A stretch of DNA of 64,000 nt from Novosphingobium sp. FSW06-99 (GCF_001519065.1 NZ_KQ954252.1:450102-514101), one strand, 5' to 3'. Shown: positions 8,419 through 18,691, counted from the stretch's first letter. The notes: generated by a model not told the origin, from the letters alone. A program made the numbers and translations.

Positions 8419-9336
8419 ATGATCTCGATCCGCTCCTTGCAGTATTTCATTGCGGTTGCAAAGGAAGCATCGATCACCGGTGCGACGCAGCGAGTCAATA
8501 TCTCACAATCCGCAGTGACCGCCGCCATCCGTAACATAGAGGTAGAAGTCGGCGTCAAGTTGTTTCAGCGTCATGCGCGCGGGATGACCCTGACCCATGA
8601 AGGTCATATTTTCCTGCGTCACGCTGAAAACTTGATGTCGGCGTATGACCGTACTTGCAACGCCGTACGCAAAAGGCTGGACAGTCCTTTGGCTGGCAGC
8701 CTGGCGCTGGGCATTACGCCCCTGCTGATCGGGTATTTCCTGGCGCCGATTCTTGATCGCTATGGGCGCTCGTATCCCGATGTTTCGGTCAATGTGGTGG
8801 AACATCGCACCGAATTCCTGCGCCACCATCTGCTGGGCGGGGAAATCGATGCGGCGGTGGTGTTGCTGTCGGGCCTGGAGGGGTCGCGTGCCTTTCACAC
8901 CCAGTTGATGGTCGAATCGCCCTGGCATGTGTGGGTTTCGCCCAGCCACCCGCTGGCCTGTGCCGAATGCCTCGACTGGGCGGACCTGGCGCGGCACCGG
9001 CTGGTCTATCTGCAGCACGAGGCGTTGGGCGACTTTCTCCACTTGCGCGAGGTTTCGCGCCATGTGCCAGACGACATGCTGATCCGCACCACCTCGATCG
9101 AGGCGGTGCGCAATCTGGTCGCGCGCGGCGTGGGTTGTGCGATCCTGCCCGATTTCATCTTCCGCAATTGGTCGCTCGACGGCGATCGTCTGGAAACGCG
9201 GGATTTTTCTGCCCCGATCGAACCGGTCTCGATCGGTCTTGCCTGGCGCCGTGGATATCCGGTCGGCGCCAACACGCTGGGGCTGATAGAAATCGCGGGC
9301 GAGGTCTACAGAACCAAGGCGGGTTTTGAGGTATAG
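8419..9336 (+). CDS. LysR-family transcriptional regulator
   Basis: A 305-residue LysR regulator. The winged helix-turn-helix is at the N-terminus (LQYFIAVAKEASITGATQRV, then SQSAVTAAIRNIEVEVGVKLFQR, about residues 7-53), followed by a substrate-binding domain with the usual LGITPLL and RNLVARGVGCAILPD segments. It lies 96 bases upstream of the patD-like gene on the same strand and is the natural candidate to control the polyamine operon. The repeated TGCATCGATA at 9407-9431 just before patD could be its target, although LysR genes more often regulate a divergent neighbour, here the esterase pair. Confidence 0.9.
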   Translation: MISIRSLQYFIAVAKEASITGATQRVNISQSAVTAAIRNIEVEVGVKLFQRHARGMTLTHEGHIFLRHAENLMSAYDRTCNAVRKRLDSPLAGSLALGITPLLIGYFLAPILDRYGRSYPDVSVNVVEHRTEFLRHHLLGGEIDAAVVLLSGLEGSRAFHTQLMVESPWHVWVSPSHPLACAECLDWADLARHRLVYLQHEALGDFLHLREVSRHVPDDMLIRTTSIEAVRNLVARGVGCAILPDFIFRNWSLDGDRLETRDFSAPIEPVSIGLAWRRGYPVGANTLGLIEIAGEVYRTKAGFEV

Positions 9337-9406
9337 ATAAATGCGATAGATCGTCGCCAATATTCCGATTTGTCGCGCTTCGATGACCGTGCCTAATCTG
9401 CTGTCA

Positions 9407-9431
9407 TGCATCGATAGACTGTGCATCGATA
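9407..9431. promoter_or_regulatory. Direct repeat TGCATCGATA x2 before patD-like gene
   Basis: TGCATCGATA occurs at 9407-9416 and again at 9422-9431, a 15-base period that places both on nearly the same helix face. The second copy ends one base before the ATG at 9433. It is a plausible regulator site. If it overlaps a promoter, the true start of the dehydrogenase would be the later ATG at 9460. Confidence 0.4.
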
Positions 9432-9432
9432 A

Positions 9433-10887
9433 ATGGGTGACCGGGCCGTGGCGCAGGCAATGCTCAACGACAAGTTGCTGATCAATGGCGCGTTTGTGGT
9501 CGGCACCGGTCCGGCCGAACCGATCTTCAACGCGGCGACCGGCGCGGTGATCGCCCACATTCCCGAAGCGTCCGAAGACCAGATCATGGCGGCGGTGGCG
9601 GCGGCATCGGCGGCCTTCCCCGCCTGGTCGGCCACCACGCCACGCGCCCGTGCCGAGATGCTGATGGAACTGGCCGCGCGTATCGAAAGCCATGGCGCGG
9701 CCCTGGCGGCGCTCGAGTGCCTGAATTGCGGCAAACCCCATGCGACCATGGTGGCGGACGAGATTCCGGGCGTCGCCGATGTGTTCCGCTATTTCGCGGG
9801 CGCCATCCGCTGCATGATGGCGATCTCGGCGGGTGAATATCTGGAGGGGTGCACCAGCTATGTCCGGCGCGATCCGATCGGGGTGGTCGCCTCGATCGTG
9901 CCCTGGAACTATCCCTTGTGGATGGCCTCGTGGAAATTGGCGCCCGCGCTCGCTGCGGGCAATTGCGTGGTGCTCAAACCATCCGAACAGACCCCGCTGA
10001 CGGCACTGGCGCTGGCAGGTCTGGCAGCGGATATCTTTCCCAAGGGCGTGATCAATGTCATCACCGGGCGCGGGGAAAGTGTCGGTGCACCGCTGGCTAG
10101 CCAGCCGGCCATCAGCATGATTGCGGTAACGGGCGATGTGCTTACCGGCCAGCGCGTGATCGAAAGCGCGGCCCGCACGATCAAGCGCACGCATCTCGAA
10201 CTGGGCGGCAAGGCCCCGGTCATCCTGTTCGACGATTGCGACATTGCCGCCGCGATCGAAGGGCTGCGGGTGTTCAGCTTTTACAACGCCGGGCAGGATT
10301 GCACGGCGGCCTGCCGGATCTATGCCGAGAGCGGGATCTACGAGCGTTTTGTCGCGGAATTTTCCGCCGCGGTCAGCACGATCAAGGTCGGCGCACCCTA
10401 TGACGAGGGTGTCGAGATGGGCCCGATCATCAACGCCAAACAGCGCGCGCGCGTCGCCAGCTTTGTCGAACGCGCCGCCGAACTGCCGCATACCGAGATC
10501 GTCTGCGGGGGCAGGGCGCTCGATCGCGAAGGGTTTTTCTATGCACCCACGATCGTCGCCAATGCGGCGCAGGATGATGAGATCGTCCGCAGCGAAGTGT
10601 TCGGGCCGGTGGTGTCGGTTACCCGTTTCGAAGGCGCGGAGCAGGCGCTTAGCTTTGCCAATGATAGCCCTTACGGCCTGTCATCCTCGGTATGGACGCG
10701 CGACATCGGCAGGGCGATGGCGATCACCAAGCGTCTGCAATACGGCGTTTCCTGGGTGAACACCCATTTCCTGTCGACCAGCGAGATGCCGCACGGCGGC
10801 ATGAAGAATTCGGGCTATGGCAAGGACCTGTCGGTCTACAGCCTGGAGGATTACTCTGTCGCCCGGCATGTCATGATAAAGCATTAG
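9433..10887 (+). CDS. patD: Gamma-aminobutyraldehyde dehydrogenase
   Basis: A 484-residue NAD-dependent aldehyde dehydrogenase that I recognise as close to E. coli PatD (YdcW) along its length. Shared segments include the KLLINGAF start, RNCGKP-like [26 protein letters not shown], the active-site region [11 protein letters not shown] and [14 protein letters not shown] with the catalytic Cys, and the C-terminal [19 protein letters not shown]. It oxidises 4-aminobutyraldehyde from putrescine to GABA; betaine-type aldehydes are an alternative substrate. Homology begins at ATG 9460, so the nine extra residues from 9433 may not be translated. It is the first gene of the operon with the Rieske oxygenase and the PotFGHI transporter. 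Confidence 0.88.
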   Translation: MGDRAVAQAMLNDKLLINGAFVVGTGPAEPIFNAATGAVIAHIPEASEDQIMAAVAAASAAFPAWSATTPRARAEMLMELAARIESHGAALAALECLNCGKPHATMVADEIPGVADVFRYFAGAIRCMMAISAGEYLEGCTSYVRRDPIGVVASIVPWNYPLWMASWKLAPALAAGNCVVLKPSEQTPLTALALAGLAADIFPKGVINVITGRGESVGAPLASQPAISMIAVTGDVLTGQRVIESAARTIKRTHLELGGKAPVILFDDCDIAAAIEGLRVFSFYNAGQDCTAACRIYAESGIYERFVAEFSAAVSTIKVGAPYDEGVEMGPIINAKQRARVASFVERAAELPHTEIVCGGRALDREGFFYAPTIVANAAQDDEIVRSEVFGPVVSVTRFEGAEQALSFANDSPYGLSSSVWTRDIGRAMAITKRLQYGVSWVNTHFLSTSEMPHGGMKNSGYGKDLSVYSLEDYSVARHVMIKH

Positions 10888-10954
10888 TCCGGACCGCCGT
10901 GAATCCGTAATCATCATCCGCAGGGCGCAAGAAACCGCAAGTCGAGGTGGCAAT

Positions 10955-12190
10955 ATGACCAATGCAGCGACACAAGATCTGCCCAAGCATGATCGGGCCA
11001 ATCACGACTGGGATCGTCGTGGCCTGCCCGGCTGGGCCTATCACAACGAAGCCTTGCTGGCGCTGGAGATGGAGGAGCTGTTCAAGACCCATTGGCAGAT
11101 CGTCGGTCATGTCAGCGATGTGCCAAAACCGGGCGATTTCATCACGTTCGATGTCGGGCCGGAACGGGCGATGGTGATGCGCGGCGATGATGGTCAATGC
11201 CGCGCCTTCCACAATCTGTGCCGCCACCGGGGATCGCGTGTCGTGGCGAACCAGACCGGCCATTGCACGAATGCGATTGTCTGCCCGTTTCACGGCTGGG
11301 TCTACAATTTCGACGGCACCTTGCGCGGACCGGCGCGGCCGGATTCCTATCCCGGCATGGACAAATCCAAGTTCGGTCTTGCCCCGATCGAACTGGAAGT
11401 ATGGATGGGTTTCCTGTTCATCCGGTTCAGTCCCGGGCCGCAAAAATCGGTGAAGGAGCACCTTCAGCCCTACCAGGCCGAATTTGCCATGCACCAGACC
11501 GAAAGCCTGGTCCCGACCGGCGTTCCGCAATTTTCAGAGCTGGCGGTCAACTGGAAATCGGTGCGCGATGTCGACAACGAAGGCTATCACGTGCCCATCG
11601 CCCACCCCGCGCTTCAGGATCTTTACGGTTTTAATTACAAGGACTTGCAGTACGGCCCGGGGCTGTCGGTGGCCAAAGGCACGTTTTCGCCGAACAGCGG
11701 CCGCCGCTGGAGCGTGCGCAATTATACCAGGCTGACGCAGCCCCAGGCGGGCCTGCCGGCAGAGCGTCATCATTTGTGGTCCTATTTCGGCCTGTTTCCC
11801 AACAATGTCTTTTTCCTGGGACCCGAAGCGGCCTATTTCTATCAGGAGCTGCCGGTCGACGTGAACCGGTCGATCGTCCGCACCTCGGTTTACCGCTATC
11901 CGACGGAAACCCGGCAGCAGAAACTGGCCCGATACCTGATGGCCCGGATCGATCGCGATACGTTCGAAGAGGATCGGCAACTGTCGATCTGGTCGAATGA
12001 ATCGATGAAATCGTCGGCCTTCGAAGACTTCCACTTGTCCGATCTGGAAATCGGCGTGCGCAGGCACCACGATCAGTTGCGCCAGGTCCTGCCGGTCGTG
12101 CGGATGGCCACCCCGCCTGCCGCTGGCGAAATGGCGCAGCGCAATGCCGCCATGCGGCAAGAGTCGAACCTGCGCGGCACCGATGGTTGA
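10955..12190 (+). CDS. Rieske non-heme iron oxygenase, alpha subunit
   Basis: A 411-residue ring-hydroxylating-type oxygenase. The Rieske [2Fe-2S] ligands are Cys89-x-His91 (CRHRG) and Cys110-x2-His113 (CPFHGW). The mononuclear iron site is NEGYHVPIAH with His212 and His217. The residue three before the first His is Glu209, where dioxygenases such as naphthalene dioxygenase have Asp; Glu here is known from carnitine and glycine-betaine monooxygenases. It sits 67 bases after patD and 36 before the polyamine-binding protein gene, so it belongs to the polyamine operon. No reductase gene is adjacent; the one at 38602 could serve in trans. The substrate is probably an amine or N-methyl amine, by inference only. 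Confidence 0.88.
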   Translation: MTNAATQDLPKHDRANHDWDRRGLPGWAYHNEALLALEMEELFKTHWQIVGHVSDVPKPGDFITFDVGPERAMVMRGDDGQCRAFHNLCRHRGSRVVANQTGHCTNAIVCPFHGWVYNFDGTLRGPARPDSYPGMDKSKFGLAPIELEVWMGFLFIRFSPGPQKSVKEHLQPYQAEFAMHQTESLVPTGVPQFSELAVNWKSVRDVDNEGYHVPIAHPALQDLYGFNYKDLQYGPGLSVAKGTFSPNSGRRWSVRNYTRLTQPQAGLPAERHHLWSYFGLFPNNVFFLGPEAAYFYQELPVDVNRSIVRTSVYRYPTETRQQKLARYLMARIDRDTFEEDRQLSIWSNESMKSSAFEDFHLSDLEIGVRRHHDQLRQVLPVVRMATPPAAGEMAQRNAAMRQESNLRGTDG

Positions 12191-12226
12191 TCGGCAGATA
12201 TTCGTGCAGATCGGGCCGGGGGCATC

Positions 12227-13324
12227 ATGACCATCACGCGCCGCGAAGCGCTGAAGGTGTCTGCGCCATTGCTCGCGATACCCTGGTGCATGAGCTGCGC
12301 GAAAATCGAAGATGGTCTGAATATCTACAGTTGGGCCGACTATATCGGCGAAACCACCATTGCCGATTTTTCAAAAATTTCCGGCATAAAGGTCAATTAC
12401 GATACCTATAATTCCACCCCGGAAATGGAAGCCAAGATGCTCGCGGGCAGCACCGGCTATGATGTGGTCATCCACTCCGGTGTCACACTGCGGGATTTCG
12501 TTAAGGCGGGTGTCTACGACCGGCTCGACAAACGCAGATTGCCGAACTGGAAAAATCTCGACCCGGCGGTGCTGTCGATTGCTTCGGGCTATAATCAGGA
12601 CAATGCCTATGGCGTGCCCTATATGTGGGGCTCGACGGGCATGACCTACAATCTGGACATGGTCCGCCAGCGTCTTCCCGGTGCCGACCTGGAATCTCTG
12701 GATACCATCCTTGACCCGGCCAATGCGTCCAGACTGGCCGATTGCGGAATTTCCCTGCTCGATGACCAGTCGCTGATCTGGGAAGTGATGTCCTATTTGG
12801 GCAAGCCCCAGGATGTCTACACCAAGGCGGTGATGGATGACGTCGTAAAGACCGTCAAGCGCATCAGGCCCTATGTGCGAACCTTCGACAGTTCGAATTT
12901 TCTGGTGTCATTGCCCAATAAAGAGATGTGCGCCGTCAACAATTGGTCCGGGGACTATGCCACGGCCCGTCGGCGCGCCAAAGAGGCAGGTGTCGACATC
13001 AATCTCGGATATTTCGTGCCGAAAACCAAATCGCCGGCATGGGTGGATATGTATTGCATCGTCTCTGACGGACTTAACAAAAATAATGCCTATAAATTCC
13101 TCAATTACATGATGATTCCCGAAGTGATTGCCCAGTGTACCAATCACATCAAATACGCCAACGCCAATCTCGCCTCGCGCAAATTCGTCGATCGCAGCGT
13201 GTTGGATGATCCCACCATTTACCCGACCAGGGATGTGCTGGCGCGGCTCTATGCCCCCAAATCCCTGTCGGCGGCGGACAGCCGCCTGATCAACGATGCC
13301 CTCAACGCGATCAAGGCAGGCTAG
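12227..13324 (+). CDS. potF: Polyamine ABC transporter, periplasmic binding protein (PotF/PotD type)
   Basis: A 365-residue solute-binding protein. The N-terminus has a Tat-like TRREALK followed by a hydrophobic segment and Cys residues at 21 and 24 (PWCMSC), so it may be a lipoprotein. The ligand-site signature YSWADYIGE (34-42) matches the Trp/Asp pair that contacts the amine in PotF, and NNWSGDYATA corresponds to the second Trp/Asp pair. It is followed after 3 bases by the ATPase gene and then two permeases, giving a complete importer for putrescine, spermidine or a related cation. It is clearly more diverged from the binding proteins at 52395 and 62832 than those are from each other. Confidence 0.88.
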   Translation: MTITRREALKVSAPLLAIPWCMSCAKIEDGLNIYSWADYIGETTIADFSKISGIKVNYDTYNSTPEMEAKMLAGSTGYDVVIHSGVTLRDFVKAGVYDRLDKRRLPNWKNLDPAVLSIASGYNQDNAYGVPYMWGSTGMTYNLDMVRQRLPGADLESLDTILDPANASRLADCGISLLDDQSLIWEVMSYLGKPQDVYTKAVMDDVVKTVKRIRPYVRTFDSSNFLVSLPNKEMCAVNNWSGDYATARRRAKEAGVDINLGYFVPKTKSPAWVDMYCIVSDGLNKNNAYKFLNYMMIPEVIAQCTNHIKYANANLASRKFVDRSVLDDPTIYPTRDVLARLYAPKSLSAADSRLINDALNAIKAG

Positions 13325-13336
13325 GCGGTGGAAACA

Positions 13337-14482
13337 ATGGGGGACCCGGATCGCCAATCACCCACGCCACCCGGCCGTGCGTCCGACCGGTTTATATCGG
13401 TCCGCAATGTCGCAAAGCGCTTTGGCAGTTTCACCGCCGTGGACGGCGTGTCGCTCGATATCGGCAAAGGGGAACTGTTTGCGCTGCTGGGCTCGTCCGG
13501 CTGCGGCAAGACGACGCTTCTGCGCATGCTGGCGGGGTTCGAGCAGCCCAGTTCCGGCCAGATTTTCATCGATGGGGAGGATATGGCCGGGATTGCGCCG
13601 TACCATCGCCCGGTCAACATGATGTTCCAATCCTATGCGCTGTTTCCGCATATGACCGTTGAAAAGAACATCGGCTATGGCCTGAAGCACGAGCGGATGG
13701 CCAAATCAGAGCGCGACGACCGCGTGGCGGCAATGCTCGATCTGGTGCAACTGCGCGATTTTGCGCGGCGCCATCCGCACCAGCTCTCCGGCGGCCAGCG
13801 CCAGCGCGTGGCGCTGGCCCGTGCCCTGGCCAAACAGCCCAAGCTGCTGCTGCTGGATGAACCGCTGGGCGCGCTGGACAAGAAATTGCGCGAACAGACC
13901 CAATTTGAAATTGCCAATATTCAGTACGAAACCGGCATAACCTTTGTGGTGGTCACCCATGACCAGGAAGAGGCGATGACCCTGGCTTCGCGGATCGCCA
14001 TCATGGATCGTGGCGCGATCCGGCAACTCGATACGCCAAAGAATGTCTATGAATTTCCCGGCAGCCGGTTTGTTGCCTCGTTCATCGGATCGGTCAATCT
14101 GTTCGATGGCGAACTCGTTCGGATCGACGGCGATTTTGCAGACGTTGCCGTTCCCGACCTCGGCATCACCTTGCGCGCGCTCAGGCGCGGCGATCTGCGC
14201 GGCAAGGGCAGGCTGACGTGCGCATTCAGGCCGGAAAAAGTGCACATGTCGCGCCAAAAGCCCGACGGTATGGGCAACACGATACAAGGCGTGGTGCTGG
14301 ATTTCGGCTATTTCGGCAAGGATTCGCTTTATCGCATAAAAATGGCAACACAGGCGCTGGTTCGCGTGAATGCCACCAACGATCTGCGCGCCGGCGATGA
14401 TGAAATCGTCGCCACGTGGGAAGACGAAGTCTATCTGTCGATCGATCCCAAGGCGATCATGATCTTCGAGGACGAGGCGTGA
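13337..14482 (+). CDS. potG: Polyamine ABC transporter ATP-binding protein
   Basis: A 381-residue ABC ATPase of the PotA/PotG group. The Walker A motif is GSSGCGKTT, the Q-loop is [14 protein letters not shown], the signature is [15 protein letters not shown], Walker B is [12 protein letters not shown], and the H-loop is [18 protein letters not shown] domain fills the C-terminal third (GSVNLFDGE onward). I prefer ATG 13337, with GGTGG five bases upstream, to GTG 13328. The stop overlaps the following permease start by 4 bases (GTGA). It energises uptake by the permeases encoded next. Confidence 0.93.
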   Translation: MGDPDRQSPTPPGRASDRFISVRNVAKRFGSFTAVDGVSLDIGKGELFALLGSSGCGKTTLLRMLAGFEQPSSGQIFIDGEDMAGIAPYHRPVNMMFQSYALFPHMTVEKNIGYGLKHERMAKSERDDRVAAMLDLVQLRDFARRHPHQLSGGQRQRVALARALAKQPKLLLLDEPLGALDKKLREQTQFEIANIQYETGITFVVVTHDQEEAMTLASRIAIMDRGAIRQLDTPKNVYEFPGSRFVASFIGSVNLFDGELVRIDGDFADVAVPDLGITLRALRRGDLRGKGRLTCAFRPEKVHMSRQKPDGMGNTIQGVVLDFGYFGKDSLYRIKMATQALVRVNATNDLRAGDDEIVATWEDEVYLSIDPKAIMIFEDEA

Positions 14483-15390
14483 AGCCGGGGGGGTGGTTCG
14501 ATCGCAGGGGATGGTCCGATATCATCGTCGGCGTGCCCTATGCATGGGCCATCGTGTTCATTCTCGCGCCGATCTGTATCGTGACGGCGCTCAGTTTTGC
14601 CGTGCCGGTGCTCAATTCGCCGCCGTACCAGTTTGTGCACACCTGGCCGTTTGTCTCGATCGCCAGTTTCCAGAGGCTTTTTACCGACAGCATTTATATC
14701 CGCTCGTTCAGCGTGTCGCTGTTCAATGCGTCGATTGCAACGGTGCTTTGCCTGCTGATCGGCTATCCCATGGCGCTGGGTCTGACGCGGGTTTCAAAGG
14801 CGGCCAATCGTGTCCTGCTGATGTTGATAGTCCTGCCGTTCTGGACCTCGTTTCTGTTGCGGGTCTACGCGTGGATCGGTCTGATGGGCAACAACAGTTG
14901 GTTCAATCGCCTGCTGACAGTGCTCTATAATATCCTGGTTCCGCAGGCCTGGCATCTTGCCAATATCCAGATCATGTACACCAATTTTGCCGTCATATTC
15001 GTGGTGGTCTATTCTTATCTGCCGTTCATGATCCTGCCGCTCTATGCCAATCTCGAAAAACTCGATCGGACGCTTGATGAGGCCGCGATGGATCTTGGTT
15101 CGCGCCCCTACCAGGTGTTTCTCGATGTGACCCTGCCGCTGTCGATGCCCGGCATCATCGCGGGCGGACTGCTGGTGTTCATCCCCTCGGCCGGTGAACT
15201 GGTCATCCCGAGCCTGGTCGGCAACATGTCCGACCCGATGATCGGGGCAATCATTTCCCAGGAATTCGGGCTCAATCACGATTGGCCAATGGCGGCGGCA
15301 ATCTCGGTGGCGCTGCTGTTCGTGCTGGTTGTGCCATTGATGGCCTATACCCGCTATCAGTCGCGCGCCGAAGCCGGAGGCGCGCCATGA
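14479..15390 (+). CDS. potH: Polyamine ABC transporter permease (PotH/PotB type)
   Basis: A 303-residue inner-membrane permease beginning at GTG 14479 inside the ATPase stop (GTGA overlap). Six hydrophobic segments are visible, starting with DIIVGVPYAWAIVFILAPI. The ABC permease EAA loop, which docks on the ATPase, is present as LDEAAMDLGSRPYQVFLDVT. An earlier in-frame ATG at 14416 would extend back into the ATPase gene and is unlikely. It forms a heterodimeric channel with the next gene product. Confidence 0.92.
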   Translation: MKPGGWFDRRGWSDIIVGVPYAWAIVFILAPICIVTALSFAVPVLNSPPYQFVHTWPFVSIASFQRLFTDSIYIRSFSVSLFNASIATVLCLLIGYPMALGLTRVSKAANRVLLMLIVLPFWTSFLLRVYAWIGLMGNNSWFNRLLTVLYNILVPQAWHLANIQIMYTNFAVIFVVVYSYLPFMILPLYANLEKLDRTLDEAAMDLGSRPYQVFLDVTLPLSMPGIIAGGLLVFIPSAGELVIPSLVGNMSDPMIGAIISQEFGLNHDWPMAAAISVALLFVLVVPLMAYTRYQSRAEAGGAP

Positions 15391-16226
15391 AGCGGCTTTC
15401 GACGTTCCTGCTGACGATGATGGCCCTGGGCTATGTCTATTTGTATGCGCCGATCATCTCGCTGATCGTCTTTTCGTTCAACAAATCGCGGCTGGTCACG
15501 GTGTGGGGCGGGTTTTCCACGGTGTGGTACGCCAGACTGTTCGAAAACACGCAAATCCTCGACGCGGCTTGGTTGAGCCTGCGGCTCGCGCTGATCAGCG
15601 CCACGGTCGCCACGATCCTGGGCACGATGGCGGGCATTGCGCTGGTGCGGTTCGGGCCGTTCAGGGGGCGGACGATGCTGTCCGGGCTGATCAGCACGCC
15701 GCTGGTCATGCCCGAAGTGCTGACCGGGGTTTCCACGCTGATGCTGTTCCTGCTGATGGCGAAGTGGATCGGATGGCCCGCCCGACGCGGATTTTCCACC
15801 CTGCTGATCGCACACATCACGTTCAGCATGACCTATGTCACCACGGTCATCACCTCGCGATTGTCGGCGATCGACATTTCGATTGAAGAGGCTGCGCTGG
15901 ATCTGGGGTCGACGCCCTGGCAGGTTTTGCGCGATATCACTTTGCCGGTCATATCGCCGGCGATCCTGTCGGGCTGGCTGCTCGCTTTCACGATCTCGCT
16001 CGATGATGTCGTGATCACCAGTTTCACCAATGGCCCCGGCTACAACACTTTGCCGATGCTGGTCTGGGCCAAGGTCCGGCTCGGCGTCACGCCCGATATC
16101 AACGCCCTGGGCAGCCTGATCGTCGCCGTGGTGGCGATCGGGGTAACCGTTTCGTCGGTCGTCCTCACCCGGAATGAACGACGGCGCGAACGCGATATCC
16201 AGGCAGCCCTGTTGGGGGACCATTGA
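15387..16226 (+). CDS. potI: Polyamine ABC transporter permease (PotI/PotC type)
   Basis: A 279-residue permease starting at ATG 15387 within the stop of the previous gene (ATGA). The hydrophobic N-terminal segment begins MKRLSTFLLTMMALGYVYLY. The EAA loop reads IEEAALDLGSTPWQVLRDIT, and SLDDVVITSF matches PotC/PotI. It completes a four-gene importer; the tight overlaps from 13324 onward show one cotranscribed, translationally coupled unit. The next gene, a TonB receptor, follows after 53 bases and may be part of the same transcript. Confidence 0.92.
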   Translation: MKRLSTFLLTMMALGYVYLYAPIISLIVFSFNKSRLVTVWGGFSTVWYARLFENTQILDAAWLSLRLALISATVATILGTMAGIALVRFGPFRGRTMLSGLISTPLVMPEVLTGVSTLMLFLLMAKWIGWPARRGFSTLLIAHITFSMTYVTTVITSRLSAIDISIEEAALDLGSTPWQVLRDITLPVISPAILSGWLLAFTISLDDVVITSFTNGPGYNTLPMLVWAKVRLGVTPDINALGSLIVAVVAIGVTVSSVVLTRNERRRERDIQAALLGDH

Positions 16227-16279
16227 TCGACAAGGCCCGGCGCCCTTGCCGGGTGCCGTGCAACCAGAACGGAAAGGCC

Positions 16280-18691
16280 ATGACAATGTCCAAGCGCAAT
16301 ATTCGGTTTGCCGTGTCCGCTCTGGCGGTGGCCTTGATGCTGGCAGGGGCGCCGCACGGGTTTGCGCAGACACGCCCGGACAACACGGCGACGGCCAGCG
16401 TTGCCCCGGTCAATGCCGATGACATTGTCGTGACTGCCACGCGCAAGTCCGAAATCCTATCCAGGGTGCCGATCAGCATCAGCGCGTTCGATACAAAAAA
16501 GCTTGATATCGTGGGTATCAAGAACGCGCAGGATCTGGCGAAATTCACCCCCGGCATTGCCATAGACCCCACCAACAACAACATTTCCATCCGGGGGATC
16601 AGTTCGACCGCAGGTTCGGGCACGACCGGGATTTATATCGACGATACCCCGGTCCAGATCCGCAACATCGATGTCGAAGCCACCAATTCCCTGCCCAATG
16701 TGTTCGATCTTGCGCGGGTCGAGGTTTTGCGCGGCCCGCAGGGCACCTTGTTCGGTACGGGCGCAGAGGGCGGGGCGATCCGCTATATCACCAACCAGCC
16801 CAGCCTCACCACCTTCACCGCCACCGCGCATGCCGAACTGGCTGCGACGCAGGGCGGCGCGCCAAGCTATGAACTGGGCGCGGCAGTGGGCGGCCCGATC
16901 ATCAAGGACACGCTGGGGTTCCGCATCAGCGCCTGGTACCGTCAGGATGGCGGCTGGATCGATCAGGCCGATTATCAGACCGGGGCGACCCTGAAGACCA
17001 ACATCAACCAGTCGGGAACGTATGTCCTGCGCGGCGCGCTGACATATTCGCCGGGCGGAGACTGGACGATCACCCCGGCATTCAATTTCGAAAACCGGCG
17101 CAAGAACGATTGGGACATGTATTATGTCGCCTCGTCCAACCCGGCGACGGATCAATTCGTTACCCAGTCACCGGACCCGCAATACGATCACGACCGGTTT
17201 TATATCGCATCGCTGAAAATCGATCACAGCGGCGATCATGTCCACTTTGTTTCGAACACGTCGTATTACAATCGCAAGGAAGACCTTAGCCTGTTTTCCG
17301 GCACGCTCTACAACCTGTCGTATTATGAACACTTTACCGAGGCGGGAGAGGACCCCCAGACCAATCCTTGTTCCAGTTGCGTAACCGGGCCGCTGCTGTC
17401 GACCACCGGGCCGAACCTGGGGTCGTTCGGCCGCTATGATGCGCTGGGCCTGACCACCAACACGCAGAAGAATTTCACCCAGGAAATCAGGCTCGAATCG
17501 GTCGACAAGACGGCCCGGTTCGGCTGGTTGATCGGCGCGTTCTATGGCCGCAACACGCAGTTCAACAACGATTACGATGTCGATCCGCAACTGCCGGCGC
17601 TCACCCAGTATCTGTGGGGTGAAACCATGCAGCAGGCCTGGGGAGAGGACTTGCTGCCCGGCAATCTGGATTACACCAGCAAGATTACCGCGCATGATGA
17701 ACAAGGGGCGATTTTCGGCAACGTCAGCTACCAGATTACCCAAAAGCTGAAGATCGATGCCGGGCTGCGCGTCGCGATCACCCATTTCGATTATACGGCC
17801 TATTCGGATGGACCAACTTATATCTATGACAATGGCGGCGTTCCGGTCACTGCGGGCAGCAGCAAGAACGAACATCCGCTGACCCCCAAGGTCAACATTT
17901 CCTATCAGGCCGATCCCGGAAATCTGTTCTATGCCACGTATGCCAAAGGCTATCGGGTCGGCGGGGCCACCCCGCCGCTGCCCGAACTGCTGTGCGGGGG
18001 CACATTTCCCACCGCCTACAATTCGGATTCGGTCAACAGCTATGAAATCGGAGCCAAGAACAAGCTGTTCGGCGGGCATTTGTCGGTCGCTTCCAGCGCA
18101 TTCTACGTCAAATGGAACAATATCCAGACATCGAATTACGTGCCGACCTGTGGGCTGAACTTTACCACCAATTCCGGCACCGCAACCAGCAAGGGCTTTG
18201 ACCTGCAGGCGCGCATCCTGGTGGACAGCCATCTGAGCATCGAGGCCACCACCGGCTATACCTCCGCAACCTTCGACGGTGACGCAACGGTTCCCGGCAC
18301 GGGCTTCATCGTTGCCGCCAAGGGCGATGCCATCGATGTTGCGCCGTGGACCGCCACGTTCGCCACGCAGTACGATTTCCAGATCGGCGAGAGGAAGGGG
18401 TTTGTGCGCGCAGACGGCGAATTTGCCTCGCACCGCACCCGGCCGTCGGTGGTGGAGGACCCCCAGACCGAATTCTACGACCCCAGCCTCTATCCCAACC
18501 CGTCGACCTTTCAGGCCTCGGTGCGCGCCGGCATGACCTTCGGGCCGCTGGATGTCGCGCTGTTCGTCAACAATCTGCTCAACGCCCACCCGATGCTCTA
18601 TCGCAACCACGAGGATGCGCAGACCCCGCTTTACGAGGCAACGACCTTTCGGCCGCGTACGTTCGGCCTGAGCCTCAACTGGCAATATTGA
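16280..18691 (+). CDS. TonB-dependent receptor
   Basis: An 803-residue outer-membrane receptor. The signal peptide ends around GAPHGFAQ (residues 20-30). The plug domain starts DDIVVTATRKSEILSRVPISISAF in outline and contains SIRGISSTAGSGTTGIYIDD and VEVLRGPQGTLFG. The barrel ends in the aromatic SLNWQY. ATG 16280 is preceded by GGAAAGG. Its place directly after the polyamine permease genes suggests it brings a related cation or a larger conjugate across the outer membrane, but TonB receptors are rarely needed for free polyamines, so the real ligand may be something bigger. Confidence 0.92.
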   Translation: MTMSKRNIRFAVSALAVALMLAGAPHGFAQTRPDNTATASVAPVNADDIVVTATRKSEILSRVPISISAFDTKKLDIVGIKNAQDLAKFTPGIAIDPTNNNISIRGISSTAGSGTTGIYIDDTPVQIRNIDVEATNSLPNVFDLARVEVLRGPQGTLFGTGAEGGAIRYITNQPSLTTFTATAHAELAATQGGAPSYELGAAVGGPIIKDTLGFRISAWYRQDGGWIDQADYQTGATLKTNINQSGTYVLRGALTYSPGGDWTITPAFNFENRRKNDWDMYYVASSNPATDQFVTQSPDPQYDHDRFYIASLKIDHSGDHVHFVSNTSYYNRKEDLSLFSGTLYNLSYYEHFTEAGEDPQTNPCSSCVTGPLLSTTGPNLGSFGRYDALGLTTNTQKNFTQEIRLESVDKTARFGWLIGAFYGRNTQFNNDYDVDPQLPALTQYLWGETMQQAWGEDLLPGNLDYTSKITAHDEQGAIFGNVSYQITQKLKIDAGLRVAITHFDYTAYSDGPTYIYDNGGVPVTAGSSKNEHPLTPKVNISYQADPGNLFYATYAKGYRVGGATPPLPELLCGGTFPTAYNSDSVNSYEIGAKNKLFGGHLSVASSAFYVKWNNIQTSNYVPTCGLNFTTNSGTATSKGFDLQARILVDSHLSIEATTGYTSATFDGDATVPGTGFIVAAKGDAIDVAPWTATFATQYDFQIGERKGFVRADGEFASHRTRPSVVEDPQTEFYDPSLYPNPSTFQASVRAGMTFGPLDVALFVNNLLNAHPMLYRNHEDAQTPLYEATTFRPRTFGLSLNWQY

